This document shows positions 1 through 5,965 of a DNA stretch of 24,992 nucleotides, one piece after another; positions within the stretch are counted from its first letter, which is position 1, and each line of letters opens with the position of its first letter. Made by a program: the position numbers and the translations under genes. The stretch comes from an uncultured Clostridia bacterium (GTDB lineage: Bacteria > Bacillota > Clostridia > TANB77 > CAG-508), in contig CAKPJK010000018.1 in NCBI GenBank assembly GCA_934162615.1, positions 1-24,992 on the forward strand. The letters run 5' to 3'. The notes under the pieces were generated by a model, which was not told the origin of the DNA, ran no database searches, and was given only the letters and a program-made list of their open reading frames with translations.

Positions 1-431
1 CAAAAATACCTCAAAAAAGCGACGCACGAGAATCGATTTTAAGCCGTTTTTATTTTTAAGGCTTATAGTTTGTTGTTGGTAAAATACGGCAAATATAGAG
101 AAATAGGCATTTTGAAGATTTTTGGAAAATTCATATAAAATATAATATGAAATAAAAATTATTAAGTAATGAAATTAAATTTTAAATAGAAAAATTATTT
201 AGATGTAAAATTATAAAGATAAATTATAAAACTGATTTAAAATTGATTTTAAAAATAAATATCTGGTACTAGACTAACATTATTACAAGTAATAAATTAT
301 AAAGTAATAATGTTAGTCAAACGATAGCTAATAAATAGCTAGTAAAGCCATTAAGGCTAGTGGTTACAAGAACTTGTGGGTAGGACTCTGAAAGGGGTTC
401 TATTATTTTGTTCCTATCTCTTATTGCGCAA
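1..431. other. Host intergenic flank left of the prophage
   Basis: No convincing gene lies here. The first 42 bases are open on the + strand for 13 codons before a TAA and could be the tail of a gene that begins outside the window, but that is too short to identify. A weak hairpin follows (TAAGCC at 40-45 with GGCTTA at 60-65) without a good U-run. The rest is very AT-rich. A 15-bp inverted repeat at 272-318 is listed separately. Confidence 0.5.
272..318. repeat. 15-bp perfect inverted repeat in left host flank
   Basis: GACTAACATTATTAC at 272-286 is exactly complementary to GTAATAATGTTAGTC at 304-318, with a 17-base spacer. It lies just outside the left attachment repeat. No U-run follows on either strand, so a standard intrinsic terminator is not well supported. 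It could be a protein-binding site or a remnant of an element. Confidence 0.6.
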
Positions 432-452
432 AACTTTGATTTTGTGCAATGT
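423..452. repeat. Left attachment site (attL), dif-like
   Basis: Positions 432-452 recur exactly at 7584-7604. Around the left copy the sequence has the layout of a Xer site: an 11-bp arm ATTGCGCAAAA (423-433), a 6-bp centre CTTTGA (434-439) and an 11-bp arm TTTTGTGCAAT (440-450). The arms are inverted repeats with one mismatch. From memory, the left arm shares TGCGCA-AA with the XerC arm of E. coli dif, and the right arm shares TT-TGT and the final AAT with its XerD arm. That this is the host dif, or a decoy of it, is inference. Confidence 0.75.
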
Positions 453-463
453 TTGCAATAACA

Positions 464-500
464 AAAAATAAAAGATAGACTATTTTGCCTATCCTCTATT
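464..500 (-). terminator. Weak terminator at end of leftward phage operon
   Basis: On the minus strand a GATAG/CTATC stem with a roughly 10-base loop is followed by a T-rich run just past the stop of the last phage gene. The stem is short, so termination may be leaky. Confidence 0.3.
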
Positions 501-677
501 TTTAAATATTGTACCATTTAATGGATTTTCTTTTAAATAATTATTTATATCATTAATCATTAAATCAACAAATAAATCTAATTTATTAATATTAGAAATT
601 ATAAAATCATCCTCTAAACCACTAATATTATCTAATTTTCTTTTTATTTTATTAATTTTACTAGATACTTTACTCAT
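489..677 (-). CDS. Small phage protein, 62 aa, unknown
   Basis: Last leftward gene of the prophage. I place the start at the ATG at 677, five bases after GGGGAG, rather than at the GTG one codon earlier, which would touch the ribosome site. The product is soluble and rich in Lys, Asn, Ile and Asp, with a lysine-rich N-terminus (SKINKIKRKLDN) and probably mostly helical. It overlaps the preceding 49-aa gene by 8 bases, which implies translational coupling with the gene behind rep. I do not recognise the family. Its place beside rep suggests a role in replication or copy control, as inference only. Confidence 0.6.
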   Translation of the reverse strand: MSKVSSKINKIKRKLDNISGLEDDFIISNINKLDLFVDLMINDINNYLKENPLNGTIFKNRG

Positions 678-819
678 CACTTCTCCCCCTATTCTTTATA
701 AGTTCTTTAATTTTCTTTAAATCATCATCAAAGAAACCAATAGACATTTGAAATGAAAACAAACCTAACATACCACAAATATTGCCTAAAAAAAATATTA
801 GCATAATTTCACTATCCAT
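670..819 (-). CDS. Small phage membrane protein, 49 aa, unknown
   Basis: The ATG overlaps the rep stop codon (TAATG at 821-817), so it is probably translated by coupling. Residues 5-30 are a hydrophobic segment, and a charged tail follows (DDDLKKIKELIKNRG). It is about the size of filamentous-phage pVII/pIX-type proteins, but it lies beside rep rather than with the coat genes, so that role is not supported. It could instead be a membrane-tethered accessory or immunity peptide. The family is not recognised. Confidence 0.55.
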   Translation of the reverse strand: MDSEIMLIFFLGNICGMLGLFSFQMSIGFFDDDLKKIKELIKNRGRSDE

Positions 820-1691
820 TAACTCCACCTCACTTTTTGATTATTCATAAAATAAAAAAATATAGTTTTCCTTACAACTTGCGTTGCAGTTGTACTATTA
901 AATCTTATCTTATGGCCGCCTTGTAAAAGTGTTTTTATTTTCTTTTTATAAGTTTTAGTTAAATATTTTATAGGAAATCCATTTTGAACACTAAACAAAA
1001 TTGCTAATAATGTTTTGTCTTCATAATCACTAAAACTGTACAAATAATCGTTTAAATATATACTTGGAAAAACATCACCAAATTTGAAATCAACCATATT
1101 ACCAATTGGATAATCGTCTAACTCCCTTGTGATTTCAACTCTAGTTAATTCACCTTGTATATTCAATTTACTTTCAATTTTTTTATTATAAATTTTCAAC
1201 CTGCCATCACCCTTACCAGACACTATCGTTTTGTTATCATAGCCATAACTAAAAATAACGTCACGTTGTCTTCCTGATGTATCTGTTATCAAATCATTTA
1301 TATTAACTTTTAAATCCATTGCCAAATCAAAACTTTTAATGAACCATTTACCACTCAAATTTAATAAATATTTTATTATTTTATCGTCTTTTAGTTTATT
1401 AGGGTTGAATTCAATAGTAAAATTATATTCGGCATTCTCATAAAAAGAACGGCGTTCTGTATTATGAGAAAAACCAAACCAAAAACTCTTCCCTTCCTCT
1501 ATCTCGATATCGTAATTATAAAAAAATTGTTTCAATTGTGGTGTTGTCCAATATTTTTTTACATATTTATTCCAACAAGTTTTAAATCTAAATTCAATTT
1601 CAGTAAAAACAGAATAGGTCAAAAATGTTTTTAATCTTATCTTATCAACAGAATAAATAATATTATTCTGTTCCAATTCATTTATATACAT
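819..1691 (-). CDS. Rolling-circle replication initiator, Rep_trans-like
   Basis: A 290-aa protein with features of the Rep_trans group of plasmid and filamentous-phage initiators. It has a conserved-looking strand KSFDLAMDL at residues 119-127, then TIVSGKGDGRLKIYNK near 155-170, where Tyr168 is the likely nicking tyrosine, then a GELTRVEITRE strand at about 180-190. By family knowledge such proteins nick one strand at the double-strand origin and stay covalently bound to drive rolling-circle replication. The start ATG is preceded by AGAGGTG. The hairpin-rich DNA just upstream (1885-2029) is the natural candidate for its origin. Family assignment is by motif reading, not by alignment. Confidence 0.8.
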   Translation of the reverse strand: MYINELEQNNIIYSVDKIRLKTFLTYSVFTEIEFRFKTCWNKYVKKYWTTPQLKQFFYNYDIEIEEGKSFWFGFSHNTERRSFYENAEYNFTIEFNPNKLKDDKIIKYLLNLSGKWFIKSFDLAMDLKVNINDLITDTSGRQRDVIFSYGYDNKTIVSGKGDGRLKIYNKKIESKLNIQGELTRVEITRELDDYPIGNMVDFKFGDVFPSIYLNDYLYSFSDYEDKTLLAILFSVQNGFPIKYLTKTYKKKIKTLLQGGHKIRFNSTTATQVVRKTIFFYFMNNQKVRWS

Positions 1692-1884
1692 TTTTACACC
1701 TCTTTTTTTATTTTATTTTTACTTATTTTTTATTCGTTTTTATTATTTTTTACTTTTTGGTTTATAATAATTTATAGGGTGACAAAATCACGACCCCCCA
1801 AACAAAGTGTTCGCCCAACTCAAAGTATTGAAAAATAAGCAAAAATTAAATGTTTTTATAAAAAATCAAAGGTCAAATATGACC

Positions 1885-1917
1885 AAAAATCCCGCTTGTT
1901 AGATAGGCGGGATTTTT
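1885..1917. terminator. Strong bidirectional terminator hairpin upstream of rep
   Basis: AAAAATCCCGC (1885-1895) pairs perfectly with GCGGGATTTTT (1907-1917) around an 11-base loop, with T-rich flanks on both strands. It would end the structural operon ahead of rep, so rep may have its own promoter. A small inverted repeat GGTCA/TGACC lies beside it. Confidence 0.75.
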
Positions 1918-1938
1918 CTTTTGTACTTTTTTCTTTTC

Positions 1939-2029
1939 CGCACTTCGTGCGTGGCGGTTTAGGGGGACTATCCCCCTCCAGAGATGAAAACGCGTTGCGT
2001 TTTCTAATCTCTGCCCCCGCATATCGGGG
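1939..2029. other. Cluster of four adjacent hairpins (candidate phage origin)
   Basis: There are four stems in a row. CGCAC/GTGCG at 1939-1951 has a 3-base loop. AGGGGGA/TCCCCCT at 1961-1977 has a 3-base loop. A long two-part stem at 1979-2013 pairs CAGAGAT with ATCTCTG and AAAACGC with GCGTTTT. CCCCG/CGGGG lies at 2015-2029. This density of short-loop stems is typical of single-strand DNA phage origins and packaging signals. The nick site cannot be assigned by eye. Confidence 0.65.
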
Positions 2030-2098
2030 AATGCCCCTGTAGCAATTCGCCTATAAACGAATATATAATGAAAAATGTTCTAAACAGCACCGCGACCA

Positions 2099-2347
2099 TT
2101 AATCATTACAATTAAGAATATGGTCATAAATAACACCGACAACATAACAACTACAAAAATTCATACTATAAATTTTAGCAGGATACATTTTAACTCCATT
2201 AACAGTAATAGGCTTTGAATCTAAATTTTTGTATTTATAATACTTTTTTGTAATATATTTAATACTATAGCCTTTATAATATAATCGCAAAATAGTATCT
2301 TTCATTTCGTCTTCACTACATCTTAAATAACTTTTAAAATCAACCAT
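2099..2347 (-). CDS. Phage protein, 82 aa, possible helix-turn-helix
   Basis: Starts 3 bases after the zot stop behind AGAAAGG, so it is in the structural operon. The N-terminal half (SEDEMKDTILRLYYKGYSIK and the following YITKKYYK) resembles a helix-turn-helix of the resolvase or sigma-4 type. The rest contains two nearby cysteines in MNFCSCYV and no membrane segment. It could be a small DNA-binding regulator acting on the adjacent intergenic region. The family is not recognised, and the HTH reading is inference. Confidence 0.55.
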   Translation of the reverse strand: MVDFKSYLRCSEDEMKDTILRLYYKGYSIKYITKKYYKYKNLDSKPITVNGVKMYPAKIYSMNFCSCYVVGVIYDHILNCND

Positions 2348-2350
2348 AAT

Positions 2351-3227
2351 TTACTTACCTTTCTTACTATTTAAAACAATAGTAGTATTATTAGATATTT
2401 CTTGTGAATTTTCCTTGAATCCACTTTTTCTTAAATTCTCAATAACCTTGTATGTATCATAAGCATTTCTCAATTCTTTACTATGAACAAAAAAATACAT
2501 ACCCCTATTTTTCCATTCTTGAACATTTCCTTCACTATCAAGGATTGGTTCAACACGCTTAACAATTGTTAAGCAACCGGAAGAGCGTAGTACACCTACG
2601 CACTTCCGTTGCTTGGGAACGAATAGCCTTTGCAAGTAAATAAAAGTTTTGAGAAGTACCAAGAATAATACGTCTATTTTTACGGTTTTGAGTTATTATT
2701 CCTAACATTTCTGGCGGAAAGTTCTTACTGTCATTAGAACTAAACCAATTTTGTAATTCGTCCATACCAACAATAACACCTTGCTTATCGTTCTTATAAT
2801 CAATTAACATCTGCCAATTTTTTAATTCTTTATCTTGTGATGTTAAACCAAAATTAGTAGTTGTTTTTGCAAGTGGATATTCCTTTTGCATACGTAATAT
2901 AAATTCAACCATTGACATTGTTTTTCCAGAACCTTGACGACCTTCAAAAACAACCAAACCTTGATATTTAAAAAATTCAGGGTCTTTTTCAAATAAATCA
3001 TCAGTAAACTGTTTAGGAAAATCAACTAACAAACGTCTTAAAAAACTTTTCTTTTTTACAACATTATGCTGACCTTTCTTAAATCTTTTACCCTGTGCAA
3101 GTCCTATTACAACATTTACTGAAACAAGAAAAGTAAAAAGTGCAATTAAAATAATAAGAGCATAAAACGGATATTTCAAAAACATAACTAACATTTTAAT
3201 CATATTCCACATAATTGACCACATCAT
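2351..3227 (-). CDS. zot: Zot/pI-like phage assembly ATPase, apparent +1 frameshift
   Basis: The N-terminal part has a membrane segment (about residues 20-42), a Walker A motif GRQGSGKT (96-103), a Walker B-like strand GVIVGMDEL, and RRIILGTSQ followed by SQATEVRRC, all typical of zonula occludens toxin-like pI proteins that drive virion extrusion. As written, the frame changes after TTLF at 2577-2580: frame 0 reads CTC TTC CGG TTG and stops at 2559, while dropping one C gives TTC GGT TGC and continues GCLTIVKRVEPILDSEGNV to a stop at 2351. The repaired protein would be 291 aa. The start is the ATG at 3227 behind AGAAGG, overlapping the preceding stop. The shift may be a mutation, a sequencing error or recoding. 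Confidence 0.85.
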
Positions 3228-3397
3228 TTTAAAACACACCTTCTTTTTTCAACGTTTTCTTTTATGTTTTTTTCAATAGAATTACTATAATTTTCATACA
3301 ATGTATCAATATCCTTATTAATTTCAAGTATTTTATAAAATAGATAACAAAATGCTATACATTCAACAATAAACAAAATAACTAATATAGCAAACAT
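3224..3397 (-). CDS. Small phage membrane protein, 57 aa
   Basis: ATG behind AAAGGGG, with ATGA overlap into zot. It has one N-terminal hydrophobic helix (MFAILVILFIVECIAFCYLF) and then a charged, probably coiled tail (KILEINKDIDTLYENYSNS and onward). The layout resembles small inner-membrane accessory proteins next to the assembly ATPase. A role with the Zot-like protein is inferred from coupling only. Confidence 0.65.
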   Translation of the reverse strand: MFAILVILFIVECIAFCYLFYKILEINKDIDTLYENYSNSIEKNIKENVEKRRCVLK

Positions 3398-3399
3398 AC

Positions 3400-3525
3400 T
3401 TAGTCCCCTTTCAATATTTTATGTTTTATAATCATTTTTCTAATCAAATAAAGTAAAACAAATTCACCAAGAGTTAAAGTTAATAAAAAACTACAAATCA
3501 TAAAAAATAAAATAACATAAGTCAT
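3400..3525 (-). CDS. Small phage membrane protein, 41 aa
   Basis: The ATG overlaps the preceding stop (TAATG at 3527-3523). The product is one hydrophobic helix (residues 3-28) followed by a basic tail (RKMIIKHKILKGD). By size and topology it may be a minor tip protein of the pVII/pIX type or an assembly accessory. Sequence alone cannot tell these apart. Confidence 0.6.
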   Translation of the reverse strand: MTYVILFFMICSFLLTLTLGEFVLLYLIRKMIIKHKILKGD

Positions 3526-3698
3526 TATTCAAAATCCCCCCTTAAAGTTTTAACAGGACATTCTAAATATTTAAAAAGTCCTACCTTTTCAAATCTAATA
3601 TCTTTTTTTATTGTTTTAAAATAAAAATAACTAATTTCAATAAATGCAAGATAAATATAAAACAAATAAATTAATATTTGCATTAAATGTTTTGCCAT
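3525..3698 (-). CDS. Small phage membrane protein, 57 aa
   Basis: I place the start at the ATG at 3698 because AAAGGGGGCGATATT precedes it at ideal spacing; an upstream in-frame start has no such site. A hydrophobic N-terminal half (MQILIYLFYIYLAFIEISYF) is followed by a basic, soluble C-terminus ending KTLRGDFE. It lies between the pVI-like gene and two other small membrane genes. Function is unknown; a minor virion or assembly protein is likely from context. Confidence 0.6.
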   Translation of the reverse strand: MAKHLMQILIYLFYIYLAFIEISYFYFKTIKKDIRFEKVGLFKYLECPVKTLRGDFE

Positions 3699-3717
3699 AA
3701 TATCGCCCCCTTTCAAA

Positions 3718-3969
3718 TTATACAAATGGCAATAAATCCCAAATAGTTTTTACAATAGCAATACCAATACGTAATCCAATTAAACCAATAGTTAAAACAA
3801 TCAAAGGTAAAATATTGGACCAAGGCAAAATATAAGCAATAACTTGTAAAAAACTAACAAAAACTGTAATACCTGAAACAAAGTCAATAACAATATTTAC
3901 AACAGTTAAAGGAAGTAAAAGAATACTTAAAGCACCTTGTAAAACTAATAATAACAAATCAATAATCAT
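3718..3969 (-). CDS. pVI-like hydrophobic minor coat protein, 83 aa
   Basis: The ATG overlaps the stop of the adsorption gene (TAATG) behind AAGGAGGG. The protein is almost wholly hydrophobic with two or three membrane helices. It ends GLIGLRIGIAIVKTIWDLLPFV, which recalls the LRKGIAFIQSIL end of the major coat proteins. In filamentous phages the gene following the adsorption protein is the pVI-type tip protein that anchors it, so position, size and hydrophobicity agree. Homology to pVI itself cannot be shown by eye. Confidence 0.65.
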   Translation of the reverse strand: MIIDLLLLVLQGALSILLLPLTVVNIVIDFVSGITVFVSFLQVIAYILPWSNILPLIVLTIGLIGLRIGIAIVKTIWDLLPFV

Positions 3970-5317
3970 TATCTTTTCCCTCCTTGAACTTCACTAATAT
4001 TAATAACGTCAACAGCACCAGAGCCAACTCCTCTAATAATATCACTAATTCTATTATATAATCTCCATAAATAAAAAGAATAAAATACACCAGTTAAAAC
4101 AACATCACCATATTTTTTGTATGGTTTATACCAGTTTAAATCAATAACGTTAACAGTCATTTTATCAGTATACTTAGTTGAGCCTAATTCAAGATGTAAT
4201 ACTGGAGCATTACCCAAATTATTAATAATATCATTAAATGAACTTATAGCAGTTTTTATACTATTAATAAAATCGAATTTTGACATAACAGTATTTTGCA
4301 AACCTGTAATACGTTCTTCACTAGGTACAAAAAGTGATTTGAAAAAATCTTTTAATGACTCCCAAAAACTTTTAAAAAATTCAGGAATACCAGCAAAAAA
4401 CTCTTTAATACCACTTAACATATTATCAAAAAAATCACCAATATTTCTTCCAAGTTCACCAAACCAGTTTCCAACATCTTTAAACCAATTACCTAAATTA
4501 GTACTTAAATCACTAAAGAAATTGCTTAAATTAGATCCTAAATCGCTAAACCAAGTTTTTAAATTAGTTCCTAAATCGCTAAACCAATTACTTAAATCAG
4601 TACTTAAATCATTAAACCAATTACCTATGTCAGTTCCTAAATCACTAAACCAATTACCAATATTTGTGCCCAAATCTTTTAAACCATTTACGAGGTTTTT
4701 AAGAAAGTCAATAACATTTTCAAAGCCTTGCGCAATCCAAGAAAAGACACCACCACTACTATAATCAATGGAAGTACTCCCAGAATTTCCTGTATCGTCT
4801 TTTTTTCCGTCTTCTCCACTTCCATTATCTCCGCTAGAGTTGTCGGTTGTGGAGTCGGAACAAAAGGGTTTTTCAATCCCTCTATTTGGATATTAGTCTT
4901 ATCTTTATTACTATAAAATGGAGCATACAAAGTACCATCACTTAAATTGCAAATATATTTTCCATTATAAATATCAAAAGAACAATGACCTTTATTAACC
5001 CAAGAACCATTTTCGTAAGTTAAAAGAGTTGCAAAACCTGAAACAGCGATAACATCTTTATTTGCAGTCCACCCGCTATAATCTCTACCATTGTAAAAAA
5101 ACGAACCTTTGTCTAAAACAACAAATAAACCATTATCCCTATAAACAAACCCATTATTAAAATCAACACCAAAGTCATTTGAAATTGGAACAGAATATTT
5201 ATCACCATTGGGTCTTACAACTTCTACAAATTCAGTATCAGTAGCAAAAACACTACAGGTAAAAAAAGATAATATTAATAAAAAAATACATACAACTAAA
5301 AAACATTTATTTTTCAT
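3969..5317 (-). CDS. pIII-like adsorption protein, long form via -1 frameshift
   Basis: Proposed 449-aa product made by a -1 shift at 4805-4799. Residues 1-173 read in the first frame: signal peptide (about 1-25, SVFA then TDTEF), a soluble domain to about 150 and a Pro/Thr linker. From 174 the -1 frame gives a Gly/Ser/Asp-rich linker (DDTGNSGSTSIDYSSGG), a run of 11-residue repeats, a helical region and a likely anchor (DVVLTGVFYSFYLWRLYNRI) near the C-terminus. This matches the signal, receptor domain, glycine linker and membrane anchor order of filamentous pIII. The second frame has no ATG, GTG or TTG before the TTG at 4673, which lacks a ribosome site, so it needs the shift, or the A7 run is a miscount. 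Confidence 0.65.
4476..4664 (-). repeat. 33-bp repeats encoding 11-residue units
   Basis: Five consecutive 11-residue units of the type NIGNWFSDLGT, DIGNWFNDLST and DLSNWFSDLGT, followed by a partial sixth (NLGNWFKD) and decayed copies. The W-F-x-D-L core repeats every 11 residues, which suits a long amphipathic helix. The DNA is also repetitive at 33 bp, so copy number could change by slippage. Confidence 0.85.
4688..5317 (-). CDS. Adsorption protein, short form ending in coat-like helix
   Basis: A 209-aa product of frame 0 without any shift. It shares the signal peptide and N-terminal domain of the long form but ends in EILGVLPLIIVVVVSFLGLR and then KALKMLLTFLKTS. This lines up without gaps with the final 33 residues of the major coat proteins (EIVGILPVCIPVMITFIALR and onward): 12 identities plus many conservative changes, ending at the same point. 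The short form could therefore pack into the virion like a coat subunit while displaying the N-terminal domain. The C-terminal 39 codons overlap the linker of the long form in another frame. Confidence 0.75.
   Translation of the reverse strand: MKNKCFLVVCIFLLILSFFTCSVFATDTEFVEVVRPNGDKYSVPISNDFGVDFNNGFVYRDNGLFVVLDKGSFFYNGRDYSGWTANKDVIAVSGFATLLTYENGSWVNKGHCSFDIYNGKYICNLSDGTLYAPFYSNKDKTNIQIEGLKNPFVPTPQPTTLAEIMEVEKTEKKTIQEILGVLPLIIVVVVSFLGLRKALKMLLTFLKTS
4799..4805 (-). promoter_or_regulatory. Candidate -1 ribosomal frameshift heptamer A AAA AAG
   Basis: In frame 0 the codons are GAA AAA AAG, so the A AAA AAG heptamer is in the phase used by E. coli dnaX. A GGAG lies 8 bases upstream, comparable to the dnaX stimulator. 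Downstream, TGGGA/TTCCA can form a small 5-bp stem, but about 15 bases away, which is farther than usual. The -1 frame then stays open for 276 codons. Confidence 0.6.
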
Positions 5318-5333
5318 TTTTTAAAACTCCCTT

Positions 5334-5366
5334 CTAAAACAAAAGAGCAGAGAAAACCTCTACTCT
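5334..5366 (-). terminator. Terminator after the major coat genes
   Basis: On the minus strand AGAGTAGAG pairs with CTCTGCTCT (arms at 5358-5366 and 5344-5352, one G-U pair) with a 5-base loop, followed by TTTTGTTTT. It lies between the coat genes and the adsorption gene. In Ff phages a terminator at the same place keeps coat transcripts abundant and the adsorption protein scarce. Confidence 0.75.
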
Positions 5367-5386
5367 TGTTTTTATCTTTAGTAAAC

Positions 5387-5557
5387 TTACGCAGAGTGTA
5401 ATATACTTTGTATAAAAGCAATACCTTTACGTAATGCAATAAATGTAATCATTACAGGTATACAAACTGGTAAAATACCTACTATTTCATCAAGTACACC
5501 TTGTAACATCTTACTTGTAATAACAGTGCTTAACACACTTGTGCTTGCAGTTTCCAT
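5387..5557 (-). CDS. Major coat protein (pVIII-like), copy 2, 56 aa
   Basis: ATG behind GAGGAGTG. The 56-aa protein has a short polar N-terminus, an amphipathic stretch (KMLQGVLDEIVGILP), a hydrophobic helix and a basic C-terminal face (LRKGIAFIQSILHSA), which is the layout of filamentous-phage major coat proteins. No cleavable signal peptide is evident. It is a paralogue of the gene just upstream: from ML-GVL onward the two match at most positions and share the last 14 residues except one. It is too short to be listed by length-limited gene finders. Confidence 0.85.
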   Translation of the reverse strand: METASTSVLSTVITSKMLQGVLDEIVGILPVCIPVMITFIALRKGIAFIQSILHSA

Positions 5558-5603
5558 AAAAAATCACTCCTCTTTTTCTTTTGTAACTCTTTAGTGTTAA
5601 ACA

Positions 5604-5753
5604 CTAAGCAGAGTGCAATATTGATTGGATAAATGAAATACCTTTTCTTAATGCTATAAATGTGATTAAGACAGGTATAGCAACTGGTAATACACCAACA
5701 ACCTCGTTTAATACACCGCCTAGCATATCGGCAGTAATTATAGTTTTTAACAT
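5604..5753 (-). CDS. Major coat protein (pVIII-like), copy 1, 49 aa
   Basis: ATG behind AAAGGAG. Sequence elements are ITADMLGGVLNEVVGVLP, then AIPVLITFIALRKG, then ISFIQSILHSA. It is a tandem paralogue of the 56-aa coat gene downstream and differs mainly in a shorter N-terminus and Ala in place of Cys in the membrane helix. The pair sits between a 44-aa membrane protein and a terminator, so both are likely made at high level. One may be the main filament subunit and the other a variant or minor one. Confidence 0.85.
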   Translation of the reverse strand: MLKTIITADMLGGVLNEVVGVLPVAIPVLITFIALRKGISFIQSILHSA

Positions 5754-5780
5754 ACCGCAACACTCCTTTCATCTTTTGTA

Positions 5781-5915
5781 CTAAAACTGGAACAACATAT
5801 CAAAAAATTTATAAATATATTTCAAAATGTTGACCAGAACGAAGAAAAGAAGAAGACAAGCAATAACACCTAAGTCGTTATGTATTAAAGTTAACAAATC
5901 AACTTCAGTTACCAT
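5781..5915 (-). CDS. Small phage membrane protein, 44 aa, pVII/pIX-like
   Basis: ATG at 5915 behind GGAAGGGA. A polar N-terminus (MVTEVDLLTLIHND) is followed by one membrane helix (LGVIACLLLFFVLVNILKYI) and a short aromatic tail. Size, topology and position just ahead of the coat genes match the small tip proteins of filamentous phages. The family name is inference. Confidence 0.65.
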   Translation of the reverse strand: MVTEVDLLTLIHNDLGVIACLLLFFVLVNILKYIYKFFDMLFQF

Positions 5916-5965
5916 TCGTAATCCCTTCCTTTCCTCAACTATATAAATTATATTTATATACTAAA

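Larger units (their letters stand above)
1692..2098. other. Phage intergenic region, candidate origin/packaging signal
   Basis: This is the larger gene-free stretch inside the prophage and is notably richer in G and C than its surroundings between 1885 and 2060. Five hairpins follow one another from 1885 to 2029. Filamentous phages keep their origin and packaging hairpin in such an intergenic block, and here it lies directly upstream of rep. The part nearest rep (1692-1880) is AT-rich and shows a GTGA/TCAC inverted repeat near 1782-1794 but no clear promoter. Confidence 0.65.

Noticed and set aside
4117..4764. Open 215-codon frame on the + strand
   Set aside because: It is the antisense shadow of the repeat-rich adsorption gene; its Leu/Ser/Lys/Pro repeats mirror the 11-residue repeats on the other strand, and there is no ribosome site.
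5530..5772. Open 80-codon minus frame over the coat gene
   Set aside because: It is out of frame with the 49-aa coat gene, which has a better ribosome site and clear paralogy to its neighbour.
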